Notes under the pieces: generated by a model
What the model was told of the DNA's origin: nothing
Databases searched by the model: none
The model's input: the letters and a program-made list of their open reading frames with translations, nothing else
Made by a program: the position numbers and the translations under genes
Assembly: GCA_900316305.1 (NCBI GenBank)
Contig: ONCM01000023.1
Coordinates: forward strand, 1-41,600
Direction of reading: 5' to 3'
DNA: 41,600 nucleotides
From: an uncultured Bacteroidales bacterium
GTDB taxonomy: Bacteria > Bacteroidota > Bacteroidia > Bacteroidales > WCHB1-69
In this document: positions 15,623-24,737 of the stretch, one piece after another
Layout of the letters: the number at the start of each line of letters is the position of its first letter
Position numbering within the stretch: position 1 is the stretch's first letter

Positions 15623-18600
15623 TTATTTCGGCTGTTCTTCATCGGCGTTGGCTTTGGATTTTGTCTTGGATTTAGTTTTTCCGGTCTTCTCTTTATCTTT
15701 TTTCCTACGGATTGAGTCGAAATCTTGTTTGTAGGCCAGGGCGACACCGGCCACATAGTTGTTGTAGCTGTCGCTGCTGGTATAGTAATAGTAGTTATCG
15801 TCGCGTTCGCCGATATAGGTGAAGGCTTTGACCCGCCAAGTTCCTTTTTCGTTGATGAAGTATTCCACGGTCAGATCGCCGTAAATGTTGTTGTAGGCCG
15901 ATGCTTGGCGGTCGTCATAATAGCCTATGCGGGTGGACATGATCATGCGGTTGTTCAGCAGGTTGGCGTTGGCGTTGAGACCGTACTCGGCTGAAGTGCG
16001 TTCCGTAGCCTGGTTGTAGGTAATGCCGAAGGAGGCCTTCTTGCTGTCAATCACATTGCTTAACAGGTTGTTGACCATATTGCTGACGAGGTTCATGCCG
16101 CTCAATCCGTTACCCATGCCGCTGAACATGGATTCGGGCATGAAGGTGTTGGTGACCATAAAGTAGGCGAATTGTTTGGTGACGTTCTCCGTGTTCATCG
16201 TGTCAATGGCTGAATAGAACAGATCACGGGTGGTGCTGCTGCTATTGGGCAGGTCGAAGGAGAACGTGGGCTCGATGCGCTGCATTAGCGGGCCGCTCAA
16301 ACGGATGATGGCATTGACATCGACACTGCCGGTAATGTCTGCGTCTGGAAGGATGTTCGTCAGGGTGGTTTTGGAACTCTTGTAAGCCGACAGGTTCACC
16401 GTCATGTTCTCCAGCGGACCGTCGAAGTTGATGGAGCCTCCAGGATTCATCGTGAACTTGGTGTTTACGGCATTGAGCAGGGATATTTTGACGTCTCCGG
16501 AATGCAACGACAGGTTTCCGTAGAGGTTAAGTCCGTTGTTGCTGTTGTAGAGCAGTTGGAAACGGCCGTCCGCGCGTGCGTTCACCGTGCCACCGATGGA
16601 TTCGAGCTGTAGCACCACGTCGGCATCGTTGGTGACATGGAAGGTGAAGTCGAAAGTGAGCTCGGTGGAGGAGGTAGGTTCTTCCTTTTCCGTAATCAAA
16701 GTTTCTTCGGTCTGCCGAGGCTGGAACTGGATGAAGTTCGTCTCGGCGGCGGAATTGGTGGAGGATACCTGCAGCACAATCGTTGATCCTTTGAGGGTTT
16801 TGATGTCCGGCCCAACAAACGAGAGATGGCCGCTTTTGCCTAAAATATGCACATCGCCTTGCACATAGCCGACTCCATAGAAGACGGAGTTGGTGGTGCG
16901 CGGCGTGTTCAGAGCCATAATACGGTCAGTGTTAATCATCAGATCCAATTGCATGTCCTTGAACATGTTATGATGGATGTAGCCGGTGAGCGTGGCCGTA
17001 TTTTGGTCTTTGTCGGTGATGATCATGTTGGGGAAGGAAATTCCCTCTTTGTTGAAAACAATGTCCTGATCGTTGACGAAAAATCGGGCTCCCAAGGCAG
17101 CAATGCCCATTTCGGCCTCTTCCACATGTACTGTGCCGTCAAGGAAGGAGGATTCAGGGGTGTAATGGAAGGATAATTCGCCGGAGGCATATCCTTGGAA
17201 ATGGTCACAGAAGCTTGACAGGAACGGCTCCAGAAAGCCTGCCGCGAGAGAGTCGAAAGTGGCCTTCGCGACAAAATTATGCTTGCTGTATGTGCCTGAA
17301 ATATTGGCGATAATATCGTCCTCGGCCTGGAAACTCCGAACGGAATAGTTGGTCAGGTAGTCGTAGTCAAGGACCGAATCCGGACTGTTGAACATGCCGC
17401 CCCAGAACCGCAGGTCGTTTTCCTTGTCAACGCCGGCCATCAGGAAGAGGTCGCCCAGTTTGGTGTTGTTCATGACAAAGTCTTGGGCGATGGTTTTGCC
17501 ATAGATCAGACGGCTTCCGTTGCGGTTCGCCAGATTCAGGTCCGCCGACAGGGTTCCGTCAAAGGACATCCCGTTCAGCAGCGGGTTGATGAGCGAGACA
17601 TCGATACTCTTGGCGGCCACCGTGAGCCGACTCGAATCCTTCGTGTCGTAAGTGCCGTTCACCGCTACGGAACTACCTTGGGTCGAAAACACCAGATTGT
17701 CTATCTGATAGCGGTGCGGTTTGATGTGGATGGCGTTCTCGTCGTTGAAGTGGCACTCATAGTCTTTCAAAAATATCTTGGAAGGCTGCAGTTGGATGAC
17801 GATGTCATTGGCCTTGGAAATGTTGACGGTCCCGGCCAATTCGGAACTGTTGCCTTCGGAGTTGAAGGGGTTGTACCAGTCTAGTTTACAGGATATAATG
17901 TCATTCAAAGCACTGGCATCGATGCTCACATCCTCGAAAAGCAGGTTGTTTTTGCCCATAAGGACGAGCACGGAGTCGCCTTGCATGTTCAGCACCATGG
18001 CTCTGTTCTCCGCAGATCCGCCATTGGCACGGAAGTTATAGACTCTCAGCTTGTTGCGTATGCCGAAGAAGGGAAGTCCGATTTCGATTTTGTCGGCGGA
18101 GTGGTCGGCTCGAATATCGACCAACACCGAGGAGCTGGGTGAGATGAACATGTTGGGGAGTATCAACTTCGTGAGGGAGCGCGTGTTGTAGGTGCTCAGG
18201 TTGAATTTGATGTAGTCTTCATGGTTGACGCTTCCGGTCATCAGGGTGTCTGAATTCAAGAACTCGTAGGTGCTCTTGGCGGCGGAGACCAGCGAGGGGA
18301 AGAGGTTGTGGGCGATGTTCTGCAGGGAATCCTTGACGGAGGCCAGCGGATAGGTGGATTCGAAGGTGGCGTTGGCGATGTTCGAGGTGAGGATGTATTT
18401 GTGATACCGCTCGTGGTTGAAGGTGGTGAGACGGAGCCGGTCGTTATACAGGCTGTCCTCCTTGAATTTCAGCTTGAGGTTGTCGCAGCCGAGGAAACCA
18501 TTGATGTTGTCCAAGTTGTTGCCATGCAGTGCAACTTGGAATTGGTCGAAGGTGAGCTGCATGTCCGGGTTGCGTTGCAGGAAGGCGATCAACGACTCTA

Positions 18601-20272
18601 TGCCTTCGGGGTTGAGGGTGTCGGCCTGCGGCAGAATTTTACCGATGGTACCGGCATTGAGCAGCAGTTGTGAGATGCTGCCTTGAAGGAATGGAACTTC
18701 TTGGGAGTTATCCAGTTGGGCCACGACCTCGCATTGCAGGTTGGGGTCGTGGGCGATGAGATTGGCGTTGTAGAAGCCTTTCTGGTAGTCGCCTTCCACG
18801 CGTATGTTGCGCAGCGGGTAGCCCATGAGCGGGAACCGGGTGATGTCGCCGTCGAGGTGCGCCTCCACGGTCTTCAGGTTTTTGGCGGTGAACCCGGTGG
18901 AGGCGGTGCGCCCATCGAAGGAAACGTCCACATTGCAGGGGCCGAAGGTCTTGCCGTCGTTCAGGAGTTTGGCGAGGTTGAAGTTCGGGGAGGAGACTTT
19001 GCCGTCGAAGGCGAGATGCCCGCCGTCAGAGGTGGTGGAGAGCAGTGCGTTGACGTTGCCAAAGTTTGACGAGGTCTTCAGGTCCGCATCGAAGTGGGGC
19101 AGGGTGCCGATGAAGGTGCCCGATACAGTGGCCGTTCCAACCTTGTTCAAGAGGGCGTTCGTGTGGATGGTTTTGCCGCGAGGCAGGGTGAACTTCGCCA
19201 AATCGGGCAGGTGGAAGACGGTGGAGTCGAGTGCGACATCGAAGGTGGCGTTCAGGAAGTCGATGACGTCGCGGATGGCGATGTCGCCTTGCACGAGATT
19301 GCGTTCTTCCCAACCAGCCCTCACATTCTGCAGTTGGAAGTCGGTGACTACGCCATAAACGCTGTCGGCCTCCAGCTGGAAGATTTCGTTCATGCCTCGG
19401 ATGGCGGGCGCGAAGCCGGCAATGTCGTCCATGGCCAGCGTCGAAGGACGGATTTTGGCGGTGATAAGCACGGAATCCAGAAATTCCGCGTAGGTTTTCC
19501 ACTCATTGTATTTGAACTGGAGGTCCAAGTCCAGGTCGCTTTGGTCCGTCTTTAGCTTCAGTTTGTTGAAGGTCAGATCTTTACCGCTGATATGGAAGTC
19601 TCCGGAACATTTCTTGAGGCTGAATCCGCCGTATTGGTTGAAGGACAACTTCTTGATATCCATGCCGATATCGTCGTTCAAAAGCACGAAGTCCTTGGCC
19701 TTGATGTTCAAATCTGCCAGCTCGAAGAAGGCGTAGTCGATGTCGGGTTGACCGGCAGTGCTATACACCACTCGTTTGTTGTCGTTGATGAGCACGAAGC
19801 GTCCGTGGGTGATTTCCACCTTGTTGGTGGTGAGTTTGAAGCCGCTGTGTTCTTTGTCTGTTTTGAAAACGGAGGCCCATTTGGCGATGTTGATGGTGTC
19901 TTCGCCTTTGTAAATGCGCAGCACGATATCGAGGTCATCGAACGACACGTCGCGGAGCCCGAGGTGGAAAGGTTTGGTCTCGATTTTGCGCAAACGGCCC
20001 TTCACGGTGCCGGAATAGATCATCTTCTGGTTGTGGTGGTCCTTGATGGTCACCTCATGCGCCGCCAGCTTCAGACTTGGGGTGAGCCGGATGTCGCCAA
20101 TGGAAATTTCGGTACCCCATTTTTCGCTAATGGTAGATGTAACTTTATGAACCACAAAAGTTTGGATGGCGGGCACAAACAGCAATCCCACGAGCAGCAG
20201 ATCCAGCGCGAGGAACACCCCGACGACCCACGCCGTGATTTTAAGAGCCTTTTTTATGCCGCCATTCGCCAT
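15623..20272 (-). CDS. tamB: TamB-like translocation and assembly module protein (DUF490)
   Basis: 1549 residues, the longest gene in the window and typical of Bacteroidetes TamB. An N-terminal membrane anchor (KITAWVVGVFLALDLLLVGL, about 10-29) is followed by an AsmA-like start (VTSTISEKWGTEISIGDIRL). A very long series of beta strands comes next, then the conserved C-terminal DUF490 domain (about 1100-1480: GSTIVLQVSS, LHSGDVKISLLNA, GSINFDGPLENMTVNLSAYK, DITGSVDVNAIIRLSGPL). The tail is Lys-rich (KKDKEKTGKTKSKTKSK). TamB proteins bridge the periplasm and help insert outer-membrane proteins or move phospholipid. Its TamA partner is not in the window. Confidence 0.92.
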   Translation of the reverse strand: MANGGIKKALKITAWVVGVFLALDLLLVGLLFVPAIQTFVVHKVTSTISEKWGTEISIGDIRLTPSLKLAAHEVTIKDHHNQKMIYSGTVKGRLRKIETKPFHLGLRDVSFDDLDIVLRIYKGEDTINIAKWASVFKTDKEHSGFKLTTNKVEITHGRFVLINDNKRVVYSTAGQPDIDYAFFELADLNIKAKDFVLLNDDIGMDIKKLSFNQYGGFSLKKCSGDFHISGKDLTFNKLKLKTDQSDLDLDLQFKYNEWKTYAEFLDSVLITAKIRPSTLAMDDIAGFAPAIRGMNEIFQLEADSVYGVVTDFQLQNVRAGWEERNLVQGDIAIRDVIDFLNATFDVALDSTVFHLPDLAKFTLPRGKTIHTNALLNKVGTATVSGTFIGTLPHFDADLKTSSNFGNVNALLSTTSDGGHLAFDGKVSSPNFNLAKLLNDGKTFGPCNVDVSFDGRTASTGFTAKNLKTVEAHLDGDITRFPLMGYPLRNIRVEGDYQKGFYNANLIAHDPNLQCEVVAQLDNSQEVPFLQGSISQLLLNAGTIGKILPQADTLNPEGIESLIAFLQRNPDMQLTFDQFQVALHGNNLDNINGFLGCDNLKLKFKEDSLYNDRLRLTTFNHERYHKYILTSNIANATFESTYPLASVKDSLQNIAHNLFPSLVSAAKSTYEFLNSDTLMTGSVNHEDYIKFNLSTYNTRSLTKLILPNMFISPSSSVLVDIRADHSADKIEIGLPFFGIRNKLRVYNFRANGGSAENRAMVLNMQGDSVLVLMGKNNLLFEDVSIDASALNDIISCKLDWYNPFNSEGNSSELAGTVNISKANDIVIQLQPSKIFLKDYECHFNDENAIHIKPHRYQIDNLVFSTQGSSVAVNGTYDTKDSSRLTVAAKSIDVSLINPLLNGMSFDGTLSADLNLANRNGSRLIYGKTIAQDFVMNNTKLGDLFLMAGVDKENDLRFWGGMFNSPDSVLDYDYLTNYSVRSFQAEDDIIANISGTYSKHNFVAKATFDSLAAGFLEPFLSSFCDHFQGYASGELSFHYTPESSFLDGTVHVEEAEMGIAALGARFFVNDQDIVFNKEGISFPNMIITDKDQNTATLTGYIHHNMFKDMQLDLMINTDRIMALNTPRTTNSVFYGVGYVQGDVHILGKSGHLSFVGPDIKTLKGSTIVLQVSSTNSAAETNFIQFQPRQTEETLITEKEEPTSSTELTFDFTFHVTNDADVVLQLESIGGTVNARADGRFQLLYNSNNGLNLYGNLSLHSGDVKISLLNAVNTKFTMNPGGSINFDGPLENMTVNLSAYKSSKTTLTNILPDADITGSVDVNAIIRLSGPLMQRIEPTFSFDLPNSSSTTRDLFYSAIDTMNTENVTKQFAYFMVTNTFMPESMFSGMGNGLSGMNLVSNMVNNLLSNVIDSKKASFGITYNQATERTSAEYGLNANANLLNNRMIMSTRIGYYDDRQASAYNNIYGDLTVEYFINEKGTWRVKAFTYIGERDDNYYYYTSSDSYNNYVAGVALAYKQDFDSIRRKKDKEKTGKTKSKTKSKANADEEQPK

Positions 20273-20297
20273 CTTTATACCTTATATTTTAAAAGCG

Positions 20298-20305
20298 CAA
20301 AGATA
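20298..20305 (-). promoter_or_regulatory. -7 box for tamB
   Basis: Reads TATCTTTG on the minus strand, 25 bp before the ATG. Confidence 0.65.
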
Positions 20306-20317
20306 CTATTTTTTTGG

Positions 20318-20392
20318 CTATTAGCCATTAGCTTTTAGCTTTTGGCCAACAGTCAATAGTTAAAAGCCAACTGCCAATAGCCAATAGCCAAA
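20318..20392. repeat. CCAATAG/GCTATTAGCC-type heptamer array between tamB and rocD
   Basis: Imperfect units (CCATTAG, CTTTTAG, TCAATAG, CCAATAG x3) at 7-bp spacing in a divergent promoter region. The units contain TAG on the + strand. Confidence 0.75.
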
Positions 20393-20428
20393 AAATAAAA
20401 AAAAGGGTGTTTTGTGTGAAAAAAATCG

Positions 20429-20436
20429 TATCTTTG
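20429..20436 (+). promoter_or_regulatory. -7 box for rocD
   Basis: Reads TATCTTTG with GAAAAAAATCG before it and CCGC after. TTTTG at 20410-20414 may be the -33 element. The leader is about 45 nt. Confidence 0.65.
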
Positions 20437-20485
20437 CCGCTCGTTATTTTGGGATAAAGTTTTTAACTCATAAAATTATAAAAGT

Positions 20486-21712
20486 ATGGTAGAAAAAATT
20501 ACATCAAGCCAGCAGGCAATGGACATGGAAGCCCGTTATGGCGCGCACAATTATCATCCCCTGGGCGTGGTCATCGCCAAAGGTAAAGGCCCCTTCGTGT
20601 GGGACGTGGAAGGTAAGAAATACTTCGATTTCCTTTCCGCTTATTCCGCAGTGAACCAAGGTCACTGCCACCCGAAGATCATCGACGCTATGATCGACCA
20701 GGCTCAGAAGGTGACCCTCACCTCCCGCGCTTTCTACAACGATTGTCTCGGACCGTTCGAGAAATACGTCACCGAGACCTTCGGCTATGACAAGGTGCTC
20801 CCCATGAACTCCGGTGCCGAGGCTGACGAGACCGCTCTGAAGCTCTGCCGTCGTTGGGGTTACGACAAGAAAGGTCTTCCTGAGAACCAGGCCAAGATCA
20901 TCGTCTGCGAAGGCAACTTCCACGGACGTACCATCACCATCGTCTCCCTCTCCATCGATCCTGACGCTTACGCAGGTTTCGGCCCGTTCACCCCGGGATT
21001 CATCAAAATCCCCTACAACGACGTCGATGCTTTGGCAAAGGCTCTTGAAGATCCGATGGTTTGCGGTTTCCTCGTGGAACCCATTCAGGGTGAGGCTGGT
21101 GTCTATGTGCCGGACGAAGGCTATCTGAAGAAATGTTACGACCTCTGTAAGGCTCACAACGTGCTGTTCATCGCCGACGAGGTGCAGACCGGTATCGCCC
21201 GTACGGGTAAGATGCTGGCTTGCGATCACGAAGGTGTCCGTCCCGACATCCTCGTGCTCGGTAAGGCTCTCTCCGGTGGTACGATGCCCGTTTCCGCCGT
21301 TTTGGCTGACGACGACATCATGTTGAACATCAAGCCCGGTGAGCACGGCTCCACGTTCGGTGGCAACCCGGTCGCTTGCCGCGTCGGTATCGCCGCCCTC
21401 GAAGTGGTGAAGGAAGAGAAGCTCGCTGAGCGCGCTGAATACCTCGGCAAGATCTTCCGTGAGGAGATGAGCAAGGTTAACAGCCCGATGATCAAGCAAG
21501 TGCGTGGTAAAGGTTTGCTCAATGCCGTCATCATCCAACCCACGAACGGCAAGGAAGCTTGGGACGTTTGCGAGAAGATGCGTGACCTCGGCGTGCTCGC
21601 CAAACCGACCCACCAGCACATCATCCGTTTCGCTCCCCCGTTGGTCATCACCGAGGAGGAACTCCGCGAAGCTATCGCCATCATCAAGGAAGCCATCCTT
21701 TCTTTCGAATAA
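20486..21712 (+). CDS. rocD: ornithine--oxo-acid aminotransferase
   Basis: A class III PLP aminotransferase converting ornithine and 2-oxoglutarate to glutamate semialdehyde and glutamate. 408 residues, as in the family. [13 protein letters not shown] and [19 protein letters not shown] are typical of RocD, with [15 protein letters not shown] (phosphate-binding), [25 protein letters not shown] (PLP Asp) and [16 protein letters not shown], whose Lys forms the Schiff base. [12 protein letters not shown] is also conserved. It has its own promoter upstream and a strong terminator downstream, so it is probably monocistronic. Codon use is strongly biased toward C/T-ending codons (GAC, TTC, ACC), suggesting high expression. 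Confidence 0.96.
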   Translation: MVEKITSSQQAMDMEARYGAHNYHPLGVVIAKGKGPFVWDVEGKKYFDFLSAYSAVNQGHCHPKIIDAMIDQAQKVTLTSRAFYNDCLGPFEKYVTETFGYDKVLPMNSGAEADETALKLCRRWGYDKKGLPENQAKIIVCEGNFHGRTITIVSLSIDPDAYAGFGPFTPGFIKIPYNDVDALAKALEDPMVCGFLVEPIQGEAGVYVPDEGYLKKCYDLCKAHNVLFIADEVQTGIARTGKMLACDHEGVRPDILVLGKALSGGTMPVSAVLADDDIMLNIKPGEHGSTFGGNPVACRVGIAALEVVKEEKLAERAEYLGKIFREEMSKVNSPMIKQVRGKGLLNAVIIQPTNGKEAWDVCEKMRDLGVLAKPTHQHIIRFAPPLVITEEELREAIAIIKEAILSFE

Positions 21713-21731
21713 TGGCGTTTCCTACAAAAAC

Positions 21732-21763
21732 AAAAAACGGAAGATTTCGATCTTCCGTTTTTT
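21732..21763 (+). terminator. rho-independent terminator of rocD
   Basis: A perfect 14-bp stem AAAAAACGGAAGAT with a TTCG tetraloop, followed by a T-run. The flanking A and T tracts make it bidirectional, so it also faces the convergent lipoprotein gene. Confidence 0.95.
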
Positions 21764-21774
21764 TGTCGTTTCAC

Positions 21775-21802
21775 GTAGAGACAAGGCGCGCCGCGTCTCT
21801 AC
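21775..21802. repeat. 28-bp palindrome, subtype B, at a lipoprotein stop
   Basis: GTAGAGAC and GTCTCTAC around AAGGCGCGCCGC, 28 bp. On the minus strand G-TAG provides the stop codon of the gene at 21799-22605. Confidence 0.92.
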
Positions 21803-22605
21803 CATTCGTCCCCTTCTTCAATTTCCAGCAGCACGATGTTCCCTGGATGGTAAATGAATTTCACAATGGTCGAGACGCTGGTGAGCTCGCCCTCCTCGCA
21901 ACCGCAGATGACGAGCGTATATTGGGTGCCGTCCTCCATGTTGTTCTCATGCAATAAGTCCACTTCGCTTGGGCCTATATAATAGTAGTAATCCAAGAAT
22001 CCGTATTCCTGATACATTCCCACGACCGAGTACAGATAGCTAGTAGCTGCACCGTATTGGTAGTAAATCATGTCGGATTCTTCATACTGCCAAACGTATC
22101 TGAGGTTGTCGTCGGAAGGCGTGATGCTGATTACGTCCCCTTCGGAACTGATGTCAAAATGCAGGTCGTGTGCGGGTACTGGCTTGGTGTGAAAAGATGT
22201 GCTAATCGGCTCTCCGATGAGCTCATGCGTCTTGGGGTTGATTTGGAAGACGATTAGCTTGTAATCCATGTCGTCATACAGCGTCCCTATGCTGAATTGT
22301 CTGCTTCCACGATAGAAAAAAACATCCAGGAAGCTGGCACCCTCAAAATTGGCATAGGCGTCTTCCATCAGCTCTATTTCTTCTTTGCAGATTTCTGCTA
22401 ACGAGTTGTCGTAACTTCCATCGTTTGCATTAATAATGATGTAGCCATAGTAGGCTTGCGGATTTGTCGGGGCCACGGTGAACCGTACACGGGTGCCCGT
22501 CACCGTTTCCACTTTCGCTTTAAGTTCAGTGGGGAGTAGTTCTTCTTTCTGGCAGCCCGCAAACAGCAACAGACTTAGGACAAGTATTGATAATATCCGT
22601 TTCAT
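21799..22605 (-). CDS. hypothetical lipoprotein, last gene of a three-gene surface operon
   Basis: 268 residues. The signal MKRILSILVLSLLLFAGC ends in a lipobox (FAGC). The remainder is acidic and Tyr-rich with predicted beta strands (ETVTGTRVRFTVAP, YYGYIIINAND), resembling fibronectin-III-like surface lipoproteins. I recognise no enzyme motif. It starts 17 bp after the lipase-like gene, and the codirectional beta-barrel gene precedes that, so all three are probably transcribed from 24547. The stop codon TAG is the palindrome's second to fourth base, so the end of this protein may have been defined by the repeat. Confidence 0.75.
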   Translation of the reverse strand: MKRILSILVLSLLLFAGCQKEELLPTELKAKVETVTGTRVRFTVAPTNPQAYYGYIIINANDGSYDNSLAEICKEEIELMEDAYANFEGASFLDVFFYRGSRQFSIGTLYDDMDYKLIVFQINPKTHELIGEPISTSFHTKPVPAHDLHFDISSEGDVISITPSDDNLRYVWQYEESDMIYYQYGAATSYLYSVVGMYQEYGFLDYYYYIGPSEVDLLHENNMEDGTQYTLVICGCEEGELTSVSTIVKFIYHPGNIVLLEIEEGDEW

Positions 22606-22622
22606 AATCGTAATTTTTTGTT

Positions 22623-23837
22623 CTATAAGTTTTTATAAACTTTGAGAATGAATTTTACGGCTCCGGATTGGTGGTTGCCGTAGTGGTCGAAGTCGTAGGT
22701 GACATTGTTCCCTTTGAAATATTGCTCGGCCTTGAGGGCGTTGGCGAAAGGCACGGTGTTATCATCCATGCTGTGGAAGATATAGACGGGGGCGCGAGGC
22801 GTGAAGAAGAGGATGGAGTTCCACATCAATGCCCGATAGAGCTCTGCGGTCTCGGGATTGCTCTTGTCGCGTCCCACTGGGGTCATCAGGTCGCTCACCT
22901 TTTGGGCATTCAGCAGGGTGTTGATCTCTCCCACGGAGTATTTTTTCGAGTTAATCCATTCGTCCAGATGTTCCATCAGCAGCGGCGTAAAGAAATCGCT
23001 GAGATTCAAGCCCAACTCTTCGCCTTCGTTAAGACCTTGCACGATCATCGGGATGGCGCAGGGGATGCCGGTCTTGTCTTCCAGCATGGCCACATCAAAC
23101 GTGGCCGCAAGGTCGTAGGGACCGCCGCCGGCATACACCATCTCGATGGGCAACTGGGTCTTGAATCCATTTTGCAGGATGTTCATCACGCCCAAGGTGG
23201 TGGAGCCTCCCTGCGAGTATCCGACCAGAATGACTTTGTCGCTTTCGGGTTTCCGGTCAATCGCTTCCAAATAGGGCTTCACGGCCATGGCCATCTCCAC
23301 CACGCTGCCAGCCGTACTTGTGATGTGCATGTAGGGATGTATGCGGTTTGCCGTGACCCCGTATCCGATGTAGTCGGCCATCACCACGGCATAGCCTTTC
23401 GATGCCAGAATGCCTTCCAAGGGGAAACACTCCGACGGGCATTCGCGGGTGGCCCCGATGGTCCAGTGACTTACGATCACCATGTTTTTGATCTTGCCTT
23501 TCGCCGGGAGCAGCACTTTGCCGGACAATGTGAGGGGCTCCCCTTCGAGATCGGAGCCGGTATAGGTGCCCGCTATCTGGATGATTTTGTTGCACGTCAT
23601 GCTTTCCACCAGATTAGCTACCAATTCAGCCATGGAAACGCTAGCCGTTTTCGCCCCGTTTTCCTCGCCTAAATCCATGGTGCGGATTTCGGGGTTTAGG
23701 TTCCCGTTCACGATTACGTCGCTGGTTTTTACCTCTGTCACATGAAACGTGTCGAAATCCACCAATTCAATTGTCGGCTTCTGACAGGTGGTCAAAAGCA
23801 CTGCCGCAAGGCTGATATATATCCACTTTTTCATCAT
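22623..23837 (-). CDS. lipase-like alpha/beta-hydrolase lipoprotein
   Basis: About 404 residues from the ATG at 23837. The first in-frame ATG (23846) overlaps the upstream stop, and a third possibility is 23834. MKKWIYISLAAVLLTTC is a lipoprotein signal. The hydrolase fold shows VIVSHWTIGATREC, the nucleophile elbow VGYSQGGS (Ser), the late acid in FHSMDDNTVPFANA and the catalytic His in YGNHQSGAVKF. The layout resembles secretory lipases and prolyl-type serine hydrolases found in Bacteroidetes. The substrate is unknown, with an ester or peptide likely. It lies 2 bp after the beta-barrel gene's stop, so translation may be coupled. Confidence 0.85.
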   Translation of the reverse strand: MMKKWIYISLAAVLLTTCQKPTIELVDFDTFHVTEVKTSDVIVNGNLNPEIRTMDLGEENGAKTASVSMAELVANLVESMTCNKIIQIAGTYTGSDLEGEPLTLSGKVLLPAKGKIKNMVIVSHWTIGATRECPSECFPLEGILASKGYAVVMADYIGYGVTANRIHPYMHITSTAGSVVEMAMAVKPYLEAIDRKPESDKVILVGYSQGGSTTLGVMNILQNGFKTQLPIEMVYAGGGPYDLAATFDVAMLEDKTGIPCAIPMIVQGLNEGEELGLNLSDFFTPLLMEHLDEWINSKKYSVGEINTLLNAQKVSDLMTPVGRDKSNPETAELYRALMWNSILFFTPRAPVYIFHSMDDNTVPFANALKAEQYFKGNNVTYDFDHYGNHQSGAVKFILKVYKNL

Positions 23838-23839
23838 AT

Positions 23840-24502
23840 TTACCATTTATAATAGAAACTGGCTGAAAAAATGCGAGAAAACACTTGGTAAATGGTTCGG
23901 GTGTTGGCGAGGGCGCTGAGGCCGCCCAGCTCGAAGGAGCCGCCCCATTGGCCTTTGCCCACTTCCACACCGATCCAGTTTAGGTTGAAGGCGGGAGCCG
24001 CTCCGAAGCCGCCGTCGTTGTCGAAGGCAAAGAGCGCGCCGACACCCAAGCCCGAATAGAGTCGCACCCACGGACGGTCGAAGTAGGTGAATCGTGCCGT
24101 GGCCAACAGCGTCAGATCCCAATTTCTCACGCTTTTCGCCGGCAACATCAGGTTGTGGTACTTGTCGAAGACCCCTTCCTTCCAAAAGATGCCTTCCACA
24201 TCGGCTTGTATGCCTAAGCTGGTCACCTTGGTCAATCGGTACTGGTACTCGGCGAACAGATGTCCGGTATAGCCAAAGTCGAAGGTCTCAAAATGCGAAT
24301 AATTGTCAGGCAGAGCATCTGGATTCGGCCATGTGCCAATGAGTTTTGGGCGGAAGGCCATCGTCTCGTAGAGCATGTCTCCCCAGCCGATTCTGAAGCT
24401 GTGGCGGTAATCCGGGGTGGAATTGCCGCTCTGACAGTAGGCCGGGAGAAATCCCGCCACTGTCAGGAACAGGGCTATGACTATAACCGATACGTTTCTC
24501 AT
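23840..24502 (-). CDS. outer-membrane beta-barrel protein
   Basis: 220 residues from the ATG at 24502, chosen because MRNVSVIVIALFLTVAGFLP is a signal peptide; the upstream extension contains the promoter. The mature part has alternating amphipathic strands with many aromatic residues (SFRIGWGDMLYETM, HLFAEYQYRL, WDLTLLATARFTYF, RLYSGLGVGALFAF) and ends in aromatic SFYYKW, as barrel proteins often do. It is probably an 8-stranded outer-membrane protein of the OmpW/porin-like sort. It is first in the operon with the lipase-like and lipoprotein genes. Confidence 0.8.
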   Translation of the reverse strand: MRNVSVIVIALFLTVAGFLPAYCQSGNSTPDYRHSFRIGWGDMLYETMAFRPKLIGTWPNPDALPDNYSHFETFDFGYTGHLFAEYQYRLTKVTSLGIQADVEGIFWKEGVFDKYHNLMLPAKSVRNWDLTLLATARFTYFDRPWVRLYSGLGVGALFAFDNDGGFGAAPAFNLNWIGVEVGKGQWGGSFELGGLSALANTRTIYQVFSRIFSASFYYKW

Positions 24503-24546
24503 TTTCTCTCTGCAATACGTATATTGAACAATTTGAAATATAGTGG

Positions 24547-24554
24547 CAAAAGTA
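24547..24554 (-). promoter_or_regulatory. -7 box for the three-gene surface operon
   Basis: Reads TACTTTTG on the minus strand, 44 bp before the ATG at 24502. Confidence 0.6.
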
Positions 24555-24646
24555 CAAAATATTATTGACATTTCTGTTTTTGCTGAAAAATATTTCTGTT
24601 TTTAATGAAAAATTGCCGGATGGTGACTTGATTTGGAAATAATGTG

Positions 24647-24654
24647 TATTTTTG
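24647..24654 (+). promoter_or_regulatory. -7 box for lipoprotein 24738-25976
   Basis: Reads TATTTTTG followed by CAGC. TTG at 24628-24630 could be the -33 element. The leader is about 80 nt. Confidence 0.55.
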
Positions 24655-24737
24655 CAGCTTATTTAGATGAAGTGTAAATTTTTTTTAGAATGTTATAGGT
24701 AAAAGGGAAATGAAGTCTTACTTAAAATAATTGTACA

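Noticed and set aside
19592-20338. Long open frame on the + strand opposite tamB (and similar frames opposite htpG, ccsA and the di-haem gene)
   Set aside because: The translations are low-complexity shadows rich in Val, Gly and His with no family resemblance; the opposite strand encodes well-recognised proteins.
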